Source: JBBDNV01 sp040877415 (lineage in GTDB: Bacteria; Planctomycetota; Planctomycetia; Pirellulales; PALSA-1355). Taken from it: a stretch of DNA of 56,014 bases. Of the stretch, positions 33,974 through 44,005 are shown one piece after another. The position numbers and the translations under genes are program-made. The stretch's first letter is position 1. Each line of letters begins with the position of its first letter. The notes beneath the pieces were generated by a model, which saw nothing but the letters and a program-made list of their open reading frames with translations, made no database searches and was not told the origin of the DNA. Location of the stretch: the NCBI GenBank assembly GCA_040877415.1, contig JBBDNV010000185.1:1-56014 (forward strand), written 5' to 3'.

Positions 33974-35896
33974 ATGCGCGTCCCGGGTGCAAAAGATGAG
34001 AGTGATTCCAGCGAAACGGACAGGACCAGCCGCTGGTGGCCCGAGTTTCTGATCTTCGGCCAGAAGCGCATTGCCGGACAGGTGCGCATCCTGGGACTGT
34101 CGGTCGTCGTGGGCCTCGTGGCCGGGCTGGCGGCGATCGTGTTTTACGTCATGACCGAGGCGGCGGCCTACTATGCCCTGGACATGATGGCCGGGTATCG
34201 CCCCGAACCGCGTCCCGGCGGAGAGATCGATTTCGCCTGGATGCCGCCGACCACGAGGGCGTTTACGCCGTGGCTGCTCGTGGTGATTCCGACGGTCGGC
34301 GGACTCTTGTCGGGAATTCTGATTTACACCTTCGCGCCCGAGGCCGAAGGGCATGGCACCGATGCGGCGATTGCCGCCTATCATCAGCACCAGGGGTACA
34401 TGCGGCCGCGCGTGCCGATTGTGAAGATGATCGCCAGCGCGCTGACGATCGGCTCGGGGGGTTCCGGCGGTCGCGAGGGGCCGATTGCGCAAATCGCGGC
34501 CGGCTTCGGTTCCGCGCTGGCCGACGTGCTGCGCTTGCGAGGGGTCGACCGCCGCGTGTTGTTGGCGGCCGGAATGGGCGCGGGCATCGGCGCCATTTTC
34601 CGCGCCCCGGTGGCCGGCGCCCTGTTCGCGGCCGAGGTGCTCTATGCGTCGCCGGAATTCGAGCCCGAGGTGATTTTGCCGGCAGCGCTGGCCAGCGTGA
34701 TCGCCTACTGCACGTTTGGCGCCGTGTTCGGTTGGGCCCCGCTGTTCGTCATCCCCGAGCTGTCCTTTGCCGATCCGACGCAACTGGTGGCCTACACCGC
34801 ACTGGCCTTGTTGATGGTGCCGCTGGCCATGCTTTACACGCGGACGTTTTACGGGCTGACCGCCTTTTTTAAGCGCCTGCCTGGTCCGCGGCACATACGA
34901 CCGGCGATCGGCGCGTTTCTCACCGGGCTGTTGGCCCTGGGTCTCTATTACCTTTTCGGTCGCGACGAATCCGCGCTGGCCGTGCTTTCGGTCGGCTACG
35001 GAGCCGTGCAAGGCGCGCTTGCCGACGCGGACCAGATGGGTGCATGGCTGCTGTTGGCGATTGCCGTGGGAAAACTTCTGGCCACCAGCCTGACAATCGG
35101 CAGCGGCGGTTCGGGCGGCGTATTTGGTCCGTCGATGGTCATCGGGGGCTGCGCCGGCGGCGCGCTGGGGATCGCGCTAAACGAGTGGTGGCCCGAGGTG
35201 GTGCCGAATCCCAGCGCCTTCGCGGTGGTGGGGATGGCCGGCTTCTTCGCCGCGGCCGCCAAGACGCCCTTTTCCACCTTGATCATCGTCAGCGAAATGA
35301 CCGGCGGCTACTTGTTGCTGCTGCCGGCGCTGTGGGTCTCGGCGGTTTCCTTCATGCTCTCCGATCGCCAGTCCATCTACAGCCAGCAGGTCGAAAGCCG
35401 CTCGCGGTCGCCGGCGCATCAAGGCAGTTTCGTCCGACAGGCGCTGGCCGGCGTCACCGTTCAAAGATTTCTAACCACGAGCGACAAGCGCGTGCTGCAC
35501 GCGGGCGACCCATTGGCCGAAGTTCTCAACCAGTTCGACTCCACCGCCAACTCCGTGATGCCGGTCGTCGACGAGGAAAACCGCCTGGTTGGAATCGTCG
35601 ATCTGGAGGAAGTCTATCTGGTCTCGCACACTCCCGAGTTGCGCCCCCTGGTGATCGCCGCCGACCTGATGCGCAGCCAGGTCACGCCCGTCGTGCCCGA
35701 AGATTCGCTGGAGCGCGCCTATGAGCTGTTCGTCGAAAACGAATTACAGGCCCTGCCGGTGGTGAACAATCGCCAAGAGAAGCGCGTGCTTGGGCTGGTG
35801 CGGCGTAGGGACGTCGCCAGCGCCTATCTGCGATTGCTCCACGGCCCGGCCCGCGGGGGAAAGTCGAGCGGCGAGGCCGATTTTTCGGCGCCGTAG
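33974..35896 (+). CDS. ClC-family chloride channel/transporter with two CBS domains
   Basis: The start at ATG 33974 follows GGAAGGAA (33962-33969). The 640-residue protein has about ten hydrophobic helices. The ClC signatures are GSGGSGGREGP (gating Glu in GREGP) and GSGGSGGVFGPSMVIGG. The first filter motif GSGIP is replaced by GHGTD (EGHGTDAAI), as in divergent prokaryotic ClC branches. Two CBS modules occupy the last 130 residues or so (TSDKRVLHAGDPLAEVL and VTPVVPEDSLERAYELF) and probably bind nucleotides. It moves chloride or related anions, perhaps in exchange for protons. Confidence 0.9.
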   Translation: MRVPGAKDESDSSETDRTSRWWPEFLIFGQKRIAGQVRILGLSVVVGLVAGLAAIVFYVMTEAAAYYALDMMAGYRPEPRPGGEIDFAWMPPTTRAFTPWLLVVIPTVGGLLSGILIYTFAPEAEGHGTDAAIAAYHQHQGYMRPRVPIVKMIASALTIGSGGSGGREGPIAQIAAGFGSALADVLRLRGVDRRVLLAAGMGAGIGAIFRAPVAGALFAAEVLYASPEFEPEVILPAALASVIAYCTFGAVFGWAPLFVIPELSFADPTQLVAYTALALLMVPLAMLYTRTFYGLTAFFKRLPGPRHIRPAIGAFLTGLLALGLYYLFGRDESALAVLSVGYGAVQGALADADQMGAWLLLAIAVGKLLATSLTIGSGGSGGVFGPSMVIGGCAGGALGIALNEWWPEVVPNPSAFAVVGMAGFFAAAAKTPFSTLIIVSEMTGGYLLLLPALWVSAVSFMLSDRQSIYSQQVESRSRSPAHQGSFVRQALAGVTVQRFLTTSDKRVLHAGDPLAEVLNQFDSTANSVMPVVDEENRLVGIVDLEEVYLVSHTPELRPLVIAADLMRSQVTPVVPEDSLERAYELFVENELQALPVVNNRQEKRVLGLVRRRDVASAYLRLLHGPARGGKSSGEADFSAP

Positions 35897-36334
35897 CGGC
35901 GGAACGTCAAACGGCGCGCACTCCCTTTAAGCGGCGAAGCGCACGATCGGCAACAGAAGCGCGCATGTTTGCGCCGACGAAGCGCTCGAATGTGGACAGC
36001 GCGTATCCGCGCTTGTTACACGGCTCGATCGCGCGGCACGGAGCCGAGCAAAGCGCAACGTTGTTAAGCGCATCGGCGCGGCCGCCGAGCCCTGCGTGCG
36101 TGCATATGCGCGTGTCGCTTTCGCTCACGGGGCTTGAATCATCGAAACGGATTTCTTCCATCTGTTCTCGGCACTGTACAAACTCGCGCTGATTCTTTAG
36201 TTTGTACTTGGCATCGAGACAAGTTTGTTTCGCGCGGTCACCGACTCCCGGCGCGAACGACTCAGGCGCTTGTCTCGGCTTCACCCTTCTGCTGTCGGAA
36301 CAGTGTTCCTTTTTTCATTCTAGGAGGCGTCACT
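35897..36334. other. Intergenic region upstream of the heme peroxidase
   Basis: This 438-nt region is more AT-rich towards its right half and probably holds the peroxidase promoter and leader. A 125-codon minus-strand frame (35907-36284) is present but has no recognised motif. No other signal is convincing. Confidence 0.4.
36322..36327 (+). promoter_or_regulatory. Strong ribosome-binding site of the peroxidase gene
   Basis: A perfect AGGAGG lies 7 nt before ATG 36335. It fixes the start well inside an open frame that begins upstream, and it stands out because most genes here lack a clear Shine-Dalgarno sequence. Confidence 0.85.
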
Positions 36335-38386
36335 ATGCGCGCACGCAGTTTTTTACAACATTTATGGCCCAAGAGTTCTCGCAATTCGGCCGCGTCGCGA
36401 GCGCGGCGCTGGGGCCGAAGGCCGCGGTTGGAACCACTCGAGCAGCGATCCATGCTGACGGCCGACGTTCGAACCATCACCGGCGACGACAACAACCTGG
36501 CGCATCCCGATTGGGGCAGCGCCGGCGAACAACTGCTGCGCTTCTCGCCCGCGGCATACGACGACGGGATCAGCACGCCGGCCCTCGCCGATCGACTGAG
36601 CGCCCGGGAGATCAGTAATATCCTGGCGGCGCAGGTTGAGGAAACCATTCTCAACGACCGCCACTTGTCGGCGATGGTCTATGCGTTTGGACAGTTCCTC
36701 GATCACGACATCGATCTGACCGACGCCGCCGTGCCCGCCGAGCCGCTGCCGATTCCCGTTCCCGCGGGCGACCCGTACTTCGACCCGGCAGGGACGGGCA
36801 CGCAAACGATCGCGTTTTCGCGCAGCGCCTACGACCCGGCGACCGGAACGTCGCTCGACAACCCGAGGCAGCAGCTCAACCGCATCACGGCGTTCATCGA
36901 CGGCTCGCAAATCTACGGTTCGGACGATGCGCGGGCCCTGGCGCTGCGCACGGGCGAGGGCGGCCGCCTGAAGACCAGCGACGGAGACCTGCTGCCGTTT
37001 AACACCGAAGGCCTGCGCAACGACAATCCCACGGGACTTCCGCCCGAAACCCTGTTTGTGGCCGGCGACGTGCGCGCCAACGAGAACATCGAGCTGACAT
37101 CGTTGCACACGCTCTTCGTGCGCGAACACAATCGGCTGGCCGACCGCCTGGCGGGGATTCATCCCGATTGGTCGGACGAGCAAACCTATCAGCAGGCTCG
37201 GCGGCTGGTGATCGGCGAGCTGCAGGCGATCGCGTACCATGAGTTCTTGCCGGCCTTGTTGGGAGAGTACGCGCTTGCGCGGTATCGCGGTTACAATCCG
37301 AACGTCAATCCGGGGATCGCGACGGAGCTGTCCACGGCGGCCTTGCGGCTGGGACACAGCATGTTGGGAAATGACGTCGAGTTCCTGGATAATTTTGCGG
37401 AGGAGGTGCACGAGGAGATTCCGCTGCGCGAAGCCTTTTTCAATCCGGGGCTGCTCGGGGAAACCGGCATCGACTCGATCCTTAAGTACCTGGCCTCCGA
37501 TCCCTCGCAGGAAATCGACAACACGGTCACGAACGAAGTGCGCAATTTCCTGTTCGGGGAGCCGGGAGCCGGCGGTTTCGACCTGGCTTCGCTCAACATT
37601 CAGCGGGGCCGCGACCACGGTTTGGCCTCCTACAACGACGCTCGCGCAGCATACGGCCTGCACCCCGCGGAGAGCTTCGCGGACATCACACGCAACGAAG
37701 AGCTTCAACAGGCGCTGGCCGAAGCTTTCGGGGACGTCGACAACGTCGAGTTGTGGGCGGGCGGTCTGGCCGAGGGCCACGTACGCGGGGGCAGCGTCGG
37801 TCCGCTGTTCCGCGCCATTCTGGTCGACCAGTTCGAGCGATTGCGCGCGGGCGACCGGTTCTGGTACGAGCGCGATCTGTCAGGCTTCGATTTGCGGTTC
37901 GTGCGTGAAACCACTCTGGCCGACGTGATCAGCCGCAACACGACGATCTCGAATCTGCAGGACAACGTGTTCTTGTTCTTCAATTCGATCGAAGGCCGCG
38001 TCTTTTTCGACGCGGACGGCGACGGTCGTTTCGACCGGCGCGAACGGGGCTTGGGCGGGATCAGGGTTGAGCTGTTGGATGCCGACGGCAACCTGATCGC
38101 TTCGGCCATCTCGCGCCGCGACGGCAGCTACGCGTTCGAGGACCTGGAGCTGGGCGTCTATTACGTCCGAATCTCGCTGCCCAGAGGTTTTTGGCCAACC
38201 ACGCCCAGGCGATACCAAATCGACCTGACGCGAGCCGAGGAGTTCTCGTCGGTCAATTTCGGCGTCGCCTTCAGGTCGCACGATCATCGCGCGGCGGAGG
38301 ACCGCTTTGCGGCCAACGCCGACGACCCGGTGAGCACCGAAGTCGATCCGGACGCGCTTTTGGAGCCGTTGGACTTCGACGTGTAA
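36335..38386 (+). CDS. Secreted animal-type heme peroxidase with C-terminal SdrD-B/Cna-B-like domain
   Basis: The 683-residue protein starts after a perfect Shine-Dalgarno. A basic N-terminus leads into RLEPLEQRSML, a motif typical of exported planctomycete surface proteins. The peroxidase domain has the distal His124 in QFLDHDIDL with the adjoining calcium Asp, Arg263 in FVREHNRL, proximal His341 in LRLGHSML, and IQRGRDHGL. These match the myeloperoxidase/peroxidasin superfamily, which oxidises halides or phenols with peroxide. Residues about 553-640 (GRVFFDADGDGRFD...GSYAFEDLELGVYYVRI) form an SdrD-B-like beta domain with a calcium-type loop. An acidic tail follows. Confidence 0.9.
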   Translation: MRARSFLQHLWPKSSRNSAASRARRWGRRPRLEPLEQRSMLTADVRTITGDDNNLAHPDWGSAGEQLLRFSPAAYDDGISTPALADRLSAREISNILAAQVEETILNDRHLSAMVYAFGQFLDHDIDLTDAAVPAEPLPIPVPAGDPYFDPAGTGTQTIAFSRSAYDPATGTSLDNPRQQLNRITAFIDGSQIYGSDDARALALRTGEGGRLKTSDGDLLPFNTEGLRNDNPTGLPPETLFVAGDVRANENIELTSLHTLFVREHNRLADRLAGIHPDWSDEQTYQQARRLVIGELQAIAYHEFLPALLGEYALARYRGYNPNVNPGIATELSTAALRLGHSMLGNDVEFLDNFAEEVHEEIPLREAFFNPGLLGETGIDSILKYLASDPSQEIDNTVTNEVRNFLFGEPGAGGFDLASLNIQRGRDHGLASYNDARAAYGLHPAESFADITRNEELQQALAEAFGDVDNVELWAGGLAEGHVRGGSVGPLFRAILVDQFERLRAGDRFWYERDLSGFDLRFVRETTLADVISRNTTISNLQDNVFLFFNSIEGRVFFDADGDGRFDRRERGLGGIRVELLDADGNLIASAISRRDGSYAFEDLELGVYYVRISLPRGFWPTTPRRYQIDLTRAEEFSSVNFGVAFRSHDHRAAEDRFAANADDPVSTEVDPDALLEPLDFDV

Positions 38387-38747
38387 GAGGCGACTACCGG
38401 TTCGCTTCCACGGCGAACCGACAGGAAAAATTTGAGTCTTGCGAGCGGTCATGTGCCGCCGGACCGGCCGCTCGGCGTGCGCCAAAAATTCGTCGCGCGC
38501 AAAGCGGACGACGGCGTCGAGCCGGCCGCCTGGCTGGTTTCTCGTCTCCGTTGCGGCTACAAGTCCAGTTGCTTCCCTCGGACTCCACATTTCGAGGCAA
38601 TCCCCCGACTTCGGCCCAAGCGGCTTGTTGCGCATGCCCAGGCGGTCAAAATGGGCTACTGCACCCTGCGCAGATAGTTCGCTAGAATGCAGGCCCCGCG
38701 TGACTTCGACGCGGGCATTCATCGGACGGCAGTAAGATGGAGCACTC
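38387..38747. other. Intergenic region upstream of treY
   Basis: This 361-nt region has no supported gene. It contains the -10-like 15-mer at 38680-38694 and short GC-rich hairpins without a T-run. Confidence 0.4.
38680..38694 (+). promoter_or_regulatory. Putative -10 promoter element (TAGAAT) upstream of treY
   Basis: The 15-mer CGCTAGAATGCAGGC is identical to the one at 1784-1798 and sits 59 nt before the treY start. The -35 region (TGCACC at 17-nt spacing) is weak. Confidence 0.4.
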
Positions 38748-41687
38748 GTGAACTGGCCGCCTCCCCAGATACCGAATGCCACGTACCGGCTGCAATTGTG
38801 CGGGCACCTGACGTTTACTGCCGCGCGCAAGCTCGTCCCCTATTTGTCGGAGCTGGGGATCGGTGCGGCGTATCTTTCGCCGTTTTTTCGAGCCCGGGCC
38901 GGCAGCACGCACGGCTACGACGTCGTGGACCACGGCACGCTCGATCCCGATCTCGGCTCGGAGGAGGATTGTCGGGCCCTGGCCGAAACGCTCCGCGGCC
39001 GCGGCATGGGGTTGGTGGTCGACATCGTGCCCAACCACATGTGCATCGACGATCCGCACAACGGATGGTGGCAGGACGTCCTGGAAAACGGCCAGGCTTC
39101 AGCGTACGCCCGGTTCTTTGACATCGATTGGAATCCGCCCAAGGAAGGCCTGCGGGGCAAGGTACTGCTGCCCGTCCTGGGCGACCAGTTCGGCAAGGTT
39201 CTCGAAGACCAGCACCTGCAGTTGGCGTACGATGACCAGCGCTTCATGATCTGTTATGACGAGCGCCGTTTTCCGACAGCCCCGCGCACGTGGGCTCCGG
39301 TGCTCCGGTGTGCGTTGGACTTTGTGTCCCAGCGGTTGGACGCCGACGTGCCGGAGCGCATGGAACTGGAGAGCATCATCACGGCGCTTGAGCATTTGCC
39401 GCCCCGCACCGAAACCGGGATCGAGGCGATCCAGGAACGCCGCCGAGAAAAAGAAGTGGGCGGGCGGCGCTTGGCGCTGCTGTTGGAATCGAGCGACGTG
39501 GTGCGAAGGGCCGTCGAGCGCACGGTGGCCGACTATAACGGCCGACGCGGCGAACTGGCCAGCTTCGACAAGCTCGAAGCGCTGTTGGCCGATCAGTCGT
39601 ACCGGCTTTGTTATTGGCGCGTCGCCACCGACGAAATCAACTATCGACGATTCTTCGACGTCGACGCGCTGGCCGCGATTCGCGTCGAGGACACCGAAGT
39701 TTTTGCGGGCGTTCACGATACGATACTGCGGATGGTCGAGCGCGGCTGGGTCACCGGCTTGCGCATCGACCACGCCGACGGATTGCTCGATCCGCAGCAA
39801 TATCTCGTCAACCTGGCGCAAGCCACCGCCCGCGCGGCGGGCGACACGACGAATGCCGGCGACGCGCGATTGCGACTTTACACCGTCGTGGAAAAAGTCC
39901 TGGCCCACGACGAAGCGCTGCCCCAAGAATGGCTGACGCACGGCACGACCGGCTATGATTTCCTGAACCTGCTGGGCGGCGTGTTCGTGAATCGCCGGGG
40001 CGGGTATGCGCTGCGCGACGCCTACGCGCGCTTCATCGGCAGTTGGGAGCCGTGGGCCGACGTGCTGCACGAGAGCAAGCGCACGATTCTATCGGCTTCG
40101 CTGTCGGCCGAATTGTACACGCTTTCGCACCAGTTGGACCGCATCTCGGAGCAACATCGCTGGTCGCGCGATTTTACGCGTCTTTCGCTGTACCGGGCCC
40201 TGCGCGAGGTGGTGGCCTGCTTCCCGGTTTACCGGACCTACATCCGGCCCGACTGCGAAAAGGTGCGCGAGGAGGACCGGCGGCGCATCCTGGCCGCCGT
40301 GCGGGTCGCCAAGCGGCGCAATCCGGCCATGAGCGCCTCGTTTTTCGATTTCATCGCCTCGGTGCTGCTGTTGGAAGATCCGGAGGGGCTCACCGACGAA
40401 GCCCGCCTCGAACGAAGGCAGTTTGTCCTCAAGTTCCAGCAAGTCACCGGGCCGGTTACGGCCAAGGGACTGGAGGATACCGCCTTTTATCGCTATTACC
40501 CCCTGGCATCGCTCAACGAAGTCGGCGGCGACCCGGCCACGCCCGGCACTTCGGTCGAGCATTTTCACCGTCGCATCCAGGAACAGGTCGCGACCTGGCC
40601 GCACACCATGCTGGCCACCGGCACGCACGACACCAAGCGCGGCGAAGACATGCGCGCCCGGCTCAACGTGCTTTCCGAAGTGCCCGAGGAATGGGAGGCC
40701 AAACTGTCGCGTTGGCAGGCCGCCAACGCGCAGGCCCGCAGCGAGCTCGACGGCGAGGCGGTGCCCGACGCGAACGAGGAGCATTTAATCTATCAAACGC
40801 TGGTCGGCACGTGGCCCGTGGGGCAGCTCGACGTAAAGGCCACCAACGAGTACGTCGATCGCATCGTCCGCTATCTCGACAAGGCGCTGCGTGAAGCCAA
40901 GCTGCACACAAGCTGGCTCAATCCGTACGACGAATACGATCAGGCCGTGGCCGGCTTCATCCGCGCAATTCTGGCCGATGCGAAGTCGCCCTTCGTGCAA
41001 GACCTTGACGAGTTCGTCCGCTCAATTTCGGACGCGGGGTTCGTCAATTCGCTGGCCCAGACGCTCGTCAAGCTGTGCGTGCCCGGCGTTCCCGATCTCT
41101 ATCAGGGGGTCGAGTTCTGGGATTTCAACCTGGTCGATCCCGATAACCGTCGGCCGGTCGATTTTGCCGCCAGACGTAAAGCGCTTGCGCATCTGGCCGC
41201 TCGGGCCAAAGCGGGCGTCGCGCACCTGGCCGCCGAGCTGTTGGCCAACTGGCCGGACGAGCGCATCAAGCTGTTCGTCATCTGGCGCGCCCTGCAACTG
41301 CGCGGCGAGCGCGGCGAGCTGCTCTCGGGCCGGTACGAGCCGCTGGAGACGGAGGGCCCGCGGAAGGAGAACCTTTGCGCCTTTGCGCGCGTGGAGGGCG
41401 CGCGATGGACCGCCTGCATCGTGCCGCGGTTCGCTTGCGAGGCGTGGCGCGGGCGGCCGGCTTCGGATCAATCGCGCCCGGTGAAGGGCGCGCCGCGCTG
41501 GCCGGTTGCCGCCTGGTGGCACGAGACCGTCGTGCGGCTTCCGCCCGGAGCGCCGCCGCGCTTCACTCACGTCCTGTCCGGCGAATTGCTCCAGGTGTCC
41601 GTCGATGCCGAAGGCGGCCGAGTACTCGACGCGGGCGACGTTCTGGCGAGCTTTCCGGTGGCTCTCCTTGTGGGCGAGGCGACGTAA
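38748..41687 (+). CDS. treY: Malto-oligosyltrehalose synthase
   Basis: The 979-residue GH13 protein opens with ATYRLQL and LSPFF, signatures of TreY. Catalytic residues are the Asp in GLRIDHADGL, the Glu in VVEKVL and the Asp in GTHDTKRGED. ITGPVTAKGLEDTAFYR-type text and a late VPGVPDLYQG stretch are also family-specific. It rearranges the reducing-end alpha-1,4 bond of maltodextrins to alpha,alpha-1,1. TreZ, encoded at 47406-49298, then releases trehalose. The gene begins with GTG. It is followed after 52 nt by glgX, so the two probably form an operon. Confidence 0.95.
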   Translation: MNWPPPQIPNATYRLQLCGHLTFTAARKLVPYLSELGIGAAYLSPFFRARAGSTHGYDVVDHGTLDPDLGSEEDCRALAETLRGRGMGLVVDIVPNHMCIDDPHNGWWQDVLENGQASAYARFFDIDWNPPKEGLRGKVLLPVLGDQFGKVLEDQHLQLAYDDQRFMICYDERRFPTAPRTWAPVLRCALDFVSQRLDADVPERMELESIITALEHLPPRTETGIEAIQERRREKEVGGRRLALLLESSDVVRRAVERTVADYNGRRGELASFDKLEALLADQSYRLCYWRVATDEINYRRFFDVDALAAIRVEDTEVFAGVHDTILRMVERGWVTGLRIDHADGLLDPQQYLVNLAQATARAAGDTTNAGDARLRLYTVVEKVLAHDEALPQEWLTHGTTGYDFLNLLGGVFVNRRGGYALRDAYARFIGSWEPWADVLHESKRTILSASLSAELYTLSHQLDRISEQHRWSRDFTRLSLYRALREVVACFPVYRTYIRPDCEKVREEDRRRILAAVRVAKRRNPAMSASFFDFIASVLLLEDPEGLTDEARLERRQFVLKFQQVTGPVTAKGLEDTAFYRYYPLASLNEVGGDPATPGTSVEHFHRRIQEQVATWPHTMLATGTHDTKRGEDMRARLNVLSEVPEEWEAKLSRWQAANAQARSELDGEAVPDANEEHLIYQTLVGTWPVGQLDVKATNEYVDRIVRYLDKALREAKLHTSWLNPYDEYDQAVAGFIRAILADAKSPFVQDLDEFVRSISDAGFVNSLAQTLVKLCVPGVPDLYQGVEFWDFNLVDPDNRRPVDFAARRKALAHLAARAKAGVAHLAAELLANWPDERIKLFVIWRALQLRGERGELLSGRYEPLETEGPRKENLCAFARVEGARWTACIVPRFACEAWRGRPASDQSRPVKGAPRWPVAAWWHETVVRLPPGAPPRFTHVLSGELLQVSVDAEGGRVLDAGDVLASFPVALLVGEAT

Positions 41688-41739
41688 GTGGACACGAAAG
41701 GATCGCGACGACGCGATCCAATGGAGCAAGACCACACCG

Positions 41740-43890
41740 ATGAAGATGCGAGTCTGGCCGGGACGGCCGTATCCTTTGGGCGCCTCGTGGGACGGCAGCG
41801 GAACTAATTTCGCGATCTATTCCGAGCATGCCACGCGCGTGCAGCTTTGCCTGTTCGCTTCGCCCACGAGCGCCAGGGAAACGCGCCGCATCGACATCAC
41901 CGAGCAGGCCGACATGGTGTGGCACGCCTATCTGCCCGACGTGGTGCCCGGCCAACTGTACGGTTATCGCGTCGACGGGCCGCACGAGCCGGCCCAGGGC
42001 CACCGCTTCAACAAGAACAAGGTCCTGTTGGATCCGTATGCCAAGGCCATCGCGCGCGAAACGCAGTGGAGCGACGAGATGTGGGGCTATCGCGTGGGCG
42101 ATCCCAAGGCCGACCTGTCGTTCGACCGCGGCAACAACGCCCGCTTCGCACCGCTGGCGGCCGTGTTGGACGAGGCGTTTACCTGGGGAGACGATCGGCC
42201 GCCGCGCGTGCCTTGGAGCAAGATGCTGATTTACGAAATGCACGTCAAGGGCTTTACCCAACGCCATCCGGAAGTTCCCGAGAAACTGCGGGGTACGTAC
42301 GCCGGGCTCGGCTCCGAGGCCGCCATCCGCTATCTCAAGAATCTGGGAATCACGGCTGTCGAGCTGCTGCCGGTGCAGGGGCCCGTCGACGACCGTCACC
42401 TGGTCCAGCGCGGTCTGTCGAACTATTGGGGATACAACACGCTGAGCTTTTTTGCGCCGGCCGCGCGGTATGCCTCGGTTTCAGCCGCCGGCGACGTGGT
42501 GCGCGAGTTCAAATCCATGGTGCGCAACCTCCACTCGGCCGGCATCGAGGTCATCCTGGACGTGGTCTACAACCACACGGCCGAGGGCAATCAGCTCGGG
42601 CCGACGCTCTCGTTTCGCGGCATCGACAACGCGTCGTACTATCGGCTGTCGCCCGAGGATCCGCGCTACTACATGGACTTCACCGGCTGCGGCAATACGT
42701 TCAACATGCGCAATCCGCGAGTGTTGCAACTGATCATGGACAGCCTGCGCTACTGGATTGTTCACGTACACGTCGACGGGTTCCGCTTCGATCTGGCCAG
42801 CACGCTCGCCCGCGAGCTGCACGACGTCGACAAGCTGGGCGCGTTTTTCGACATCATTCACCAGGATCCGATCATCTCGCAGGCGAAACTGATCGCCGAA
42901 CCGTGGGACCTGGGCGACGGCGGCTACCAGGTCGGCAATTTCCCGGCGTTGTGGTCGGAGTGGAACGGCAAGTACCGCGATTCGATTCGCCGCTTCTGGA
43001 AGGGAGACGGCGGCGCGGTGTCGGAATTCGCGACGCGCTTCTGCGGATCGAGCGACCTGTACGAATGGAGCAGCCGCCGCCCGCACGCCAGCGTCAACTT
43101 CGTCACGGCGCACGACGGTTTCACGCTGCGCGATCTGGTGTCGTACGACCAGAAACACAACGAGGCCAACGGCGAGGACAATCGCGACGGCGCGAACGAC
43201 AACCTCAGTTGGAACTGCGGCGCCGAAGGCGAAACCGACGACCCGGCCATCCGCCAGTTGCGCGAAAAAAAGAAGCGCAGCTTCCTGGCCACGCTCGTTT
43301 TGTCGCAAGGCGTCTCCATGCTCTTGGCCGGAGACGAATTGGGCCATACGCAGCACGGCAACAACAACGCCTACTGCCACGACAACGAGATATCGTGGCT
43401 CAACTGGGAGCTTAAGCCCGACCAGGAGGCCCTGCTCAAGTTCACGCGCCGCGTGATCGCGCTGTACAACGAGCAGCCGGTTTTTCACCGCCGGCGGTTC
43501 TTTCACGGACAGAAGATCCAAGGCGCGGGGGCGCCCGAGATCGCCTGGCTCGACCCCACCGGAGCGGAAATGTCGGACGAAGCCTGGAATACCGCCTTCG
43601 TGCGCTGCCTGGGCGTGCAGCTATTCGGCGGCAAGATCGACGTCGACGATCACGGGGAATGGATCCGCGGCGACAACGTGCTGCTGTTGTTCAACGCCGA
43701 CCACGCGACGACGATTTCTTTTGTCCTCCCCCCGGTCGACGAAAAAGAGGGCCCCTGGGAACTCGTGATTGACACGGCCCAGGACGACGTCGAGAAAGAA
43801 TTGACCGTCAGCGAATCGTACGCGCTTGAGCCCTGTTCCATGGTCGTGCTCCGCTCGCGCGTGCCGAACGAGGAACAGACGGTGCTGTGA
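41740..43890 (+). CDS. glgX: Glycogen debranching enzyme (isoamylase type)
   Basis: The start at MKMRVWPG gives 716 residues; the frame is open upstream into treY. An N-terminal CBM48-like domain (SWDGSGTNFAIYSEHA) precedes the GH13 barrel. The catalytic Asp is in DGFRFDLAS, the Glu in LIAEPWDLG, and the second Asp in VTAHDGFTL; NHTAEGNQLGP is typical of GlgX/TreX. It cuts alpha-1,6 branches of glycogen, giving linear chains for TreY. Convergent to treS, with 115 nt between the stop codons. Confidence 0.94.
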   Translation: MKMRVWPGRPYPLGASWDGSGTNFAIYSEHATRVQLCLFASPTSARETRRIDITEQADMVWHAYLPDVVPGQLYGYRVDGPHEPAQGHRFNKNKVLLDPYAKAIARETQWSDEMWGYRVGDPKADLSFDRGNNARFAPLAAVLDEAFTWGDDRPPRVPWSKMLIYEMHVKGFTQRHPEVPEKLRGTYAGLGSEAAIRYLKNLGITAVELLPVQGPVDDRHLVQRGLSNYWGYNTLSFFAPAARYASVSAAGDVVREFKSMVRNLHSAGIEVILDVVYNHTAEGNQLGPTLSFRGIDNASYYRLSPEDPRYYMDFTGCGNTFNMRNPRVLQLIMDSLRYWIVHVHVDGFRFDLASTLARELHDVDKLGAFFDIIHQDPIISQAKLIAEPWDLGDGGYQVGNFPALWSEWNGKYRDSIRRFWKGDGGAVSEFATRFCGSSDLYEWSSRRPHASVNFVTAHDGFTLRDLVSYDQKHNEANGEDNRDGANDNLSWNCGAEGETDDPAIRQLREKKKRSFLATLVLSQGVSMLLAGDELGHTQHGNNNAYCHDNEISWLNWELKPDQEALLKFTRRVIALYNEQPVFHRRRFFHGQKIQGAGAPEIAWLDPTGAEMSDEAWNTAFVRCLGVQLFGGKIDVDDHGEWIRGDNVLLLFNADHATTISFVLPPVDEKEGPWELVIDTAQDDVEKELTVSESYALEPCSMVVLRSRVPNEEQTVL

Positions 43891-43965
43891 GAGTCGAAGC
43901 GGCGCTAGGGGTGCGGCGTGATGGCAAGGATCGTTATTTCTTTCTTGCCTGGTCCATAGCATCAG

Positions 43966-43991
43966 AAGACGCGAAACGCGGCGGGCGTCTT
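43966..43991. terminator. Possible bidirectional terminator hairpin between glgX and treS
   Basis: AAGACGC (43966-43972) and GCGTCTT (43985-43991) form a 7-bp stem with a 12-nt loop in the gap between convergent genes. There is no clear T-run, so the call is weak. Confidence 0.3.
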
Positions 43992-44005
43992 GTGTTGGGC
44001 GCACC

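Noticed and set aside
35907..36284. 125-codon minus-strand frame with several Cys
   Set aside because: No recognised motif or ribosome site; it lies over the probable promoter and leader of the peroxidase gene. It may be real but is not supported.
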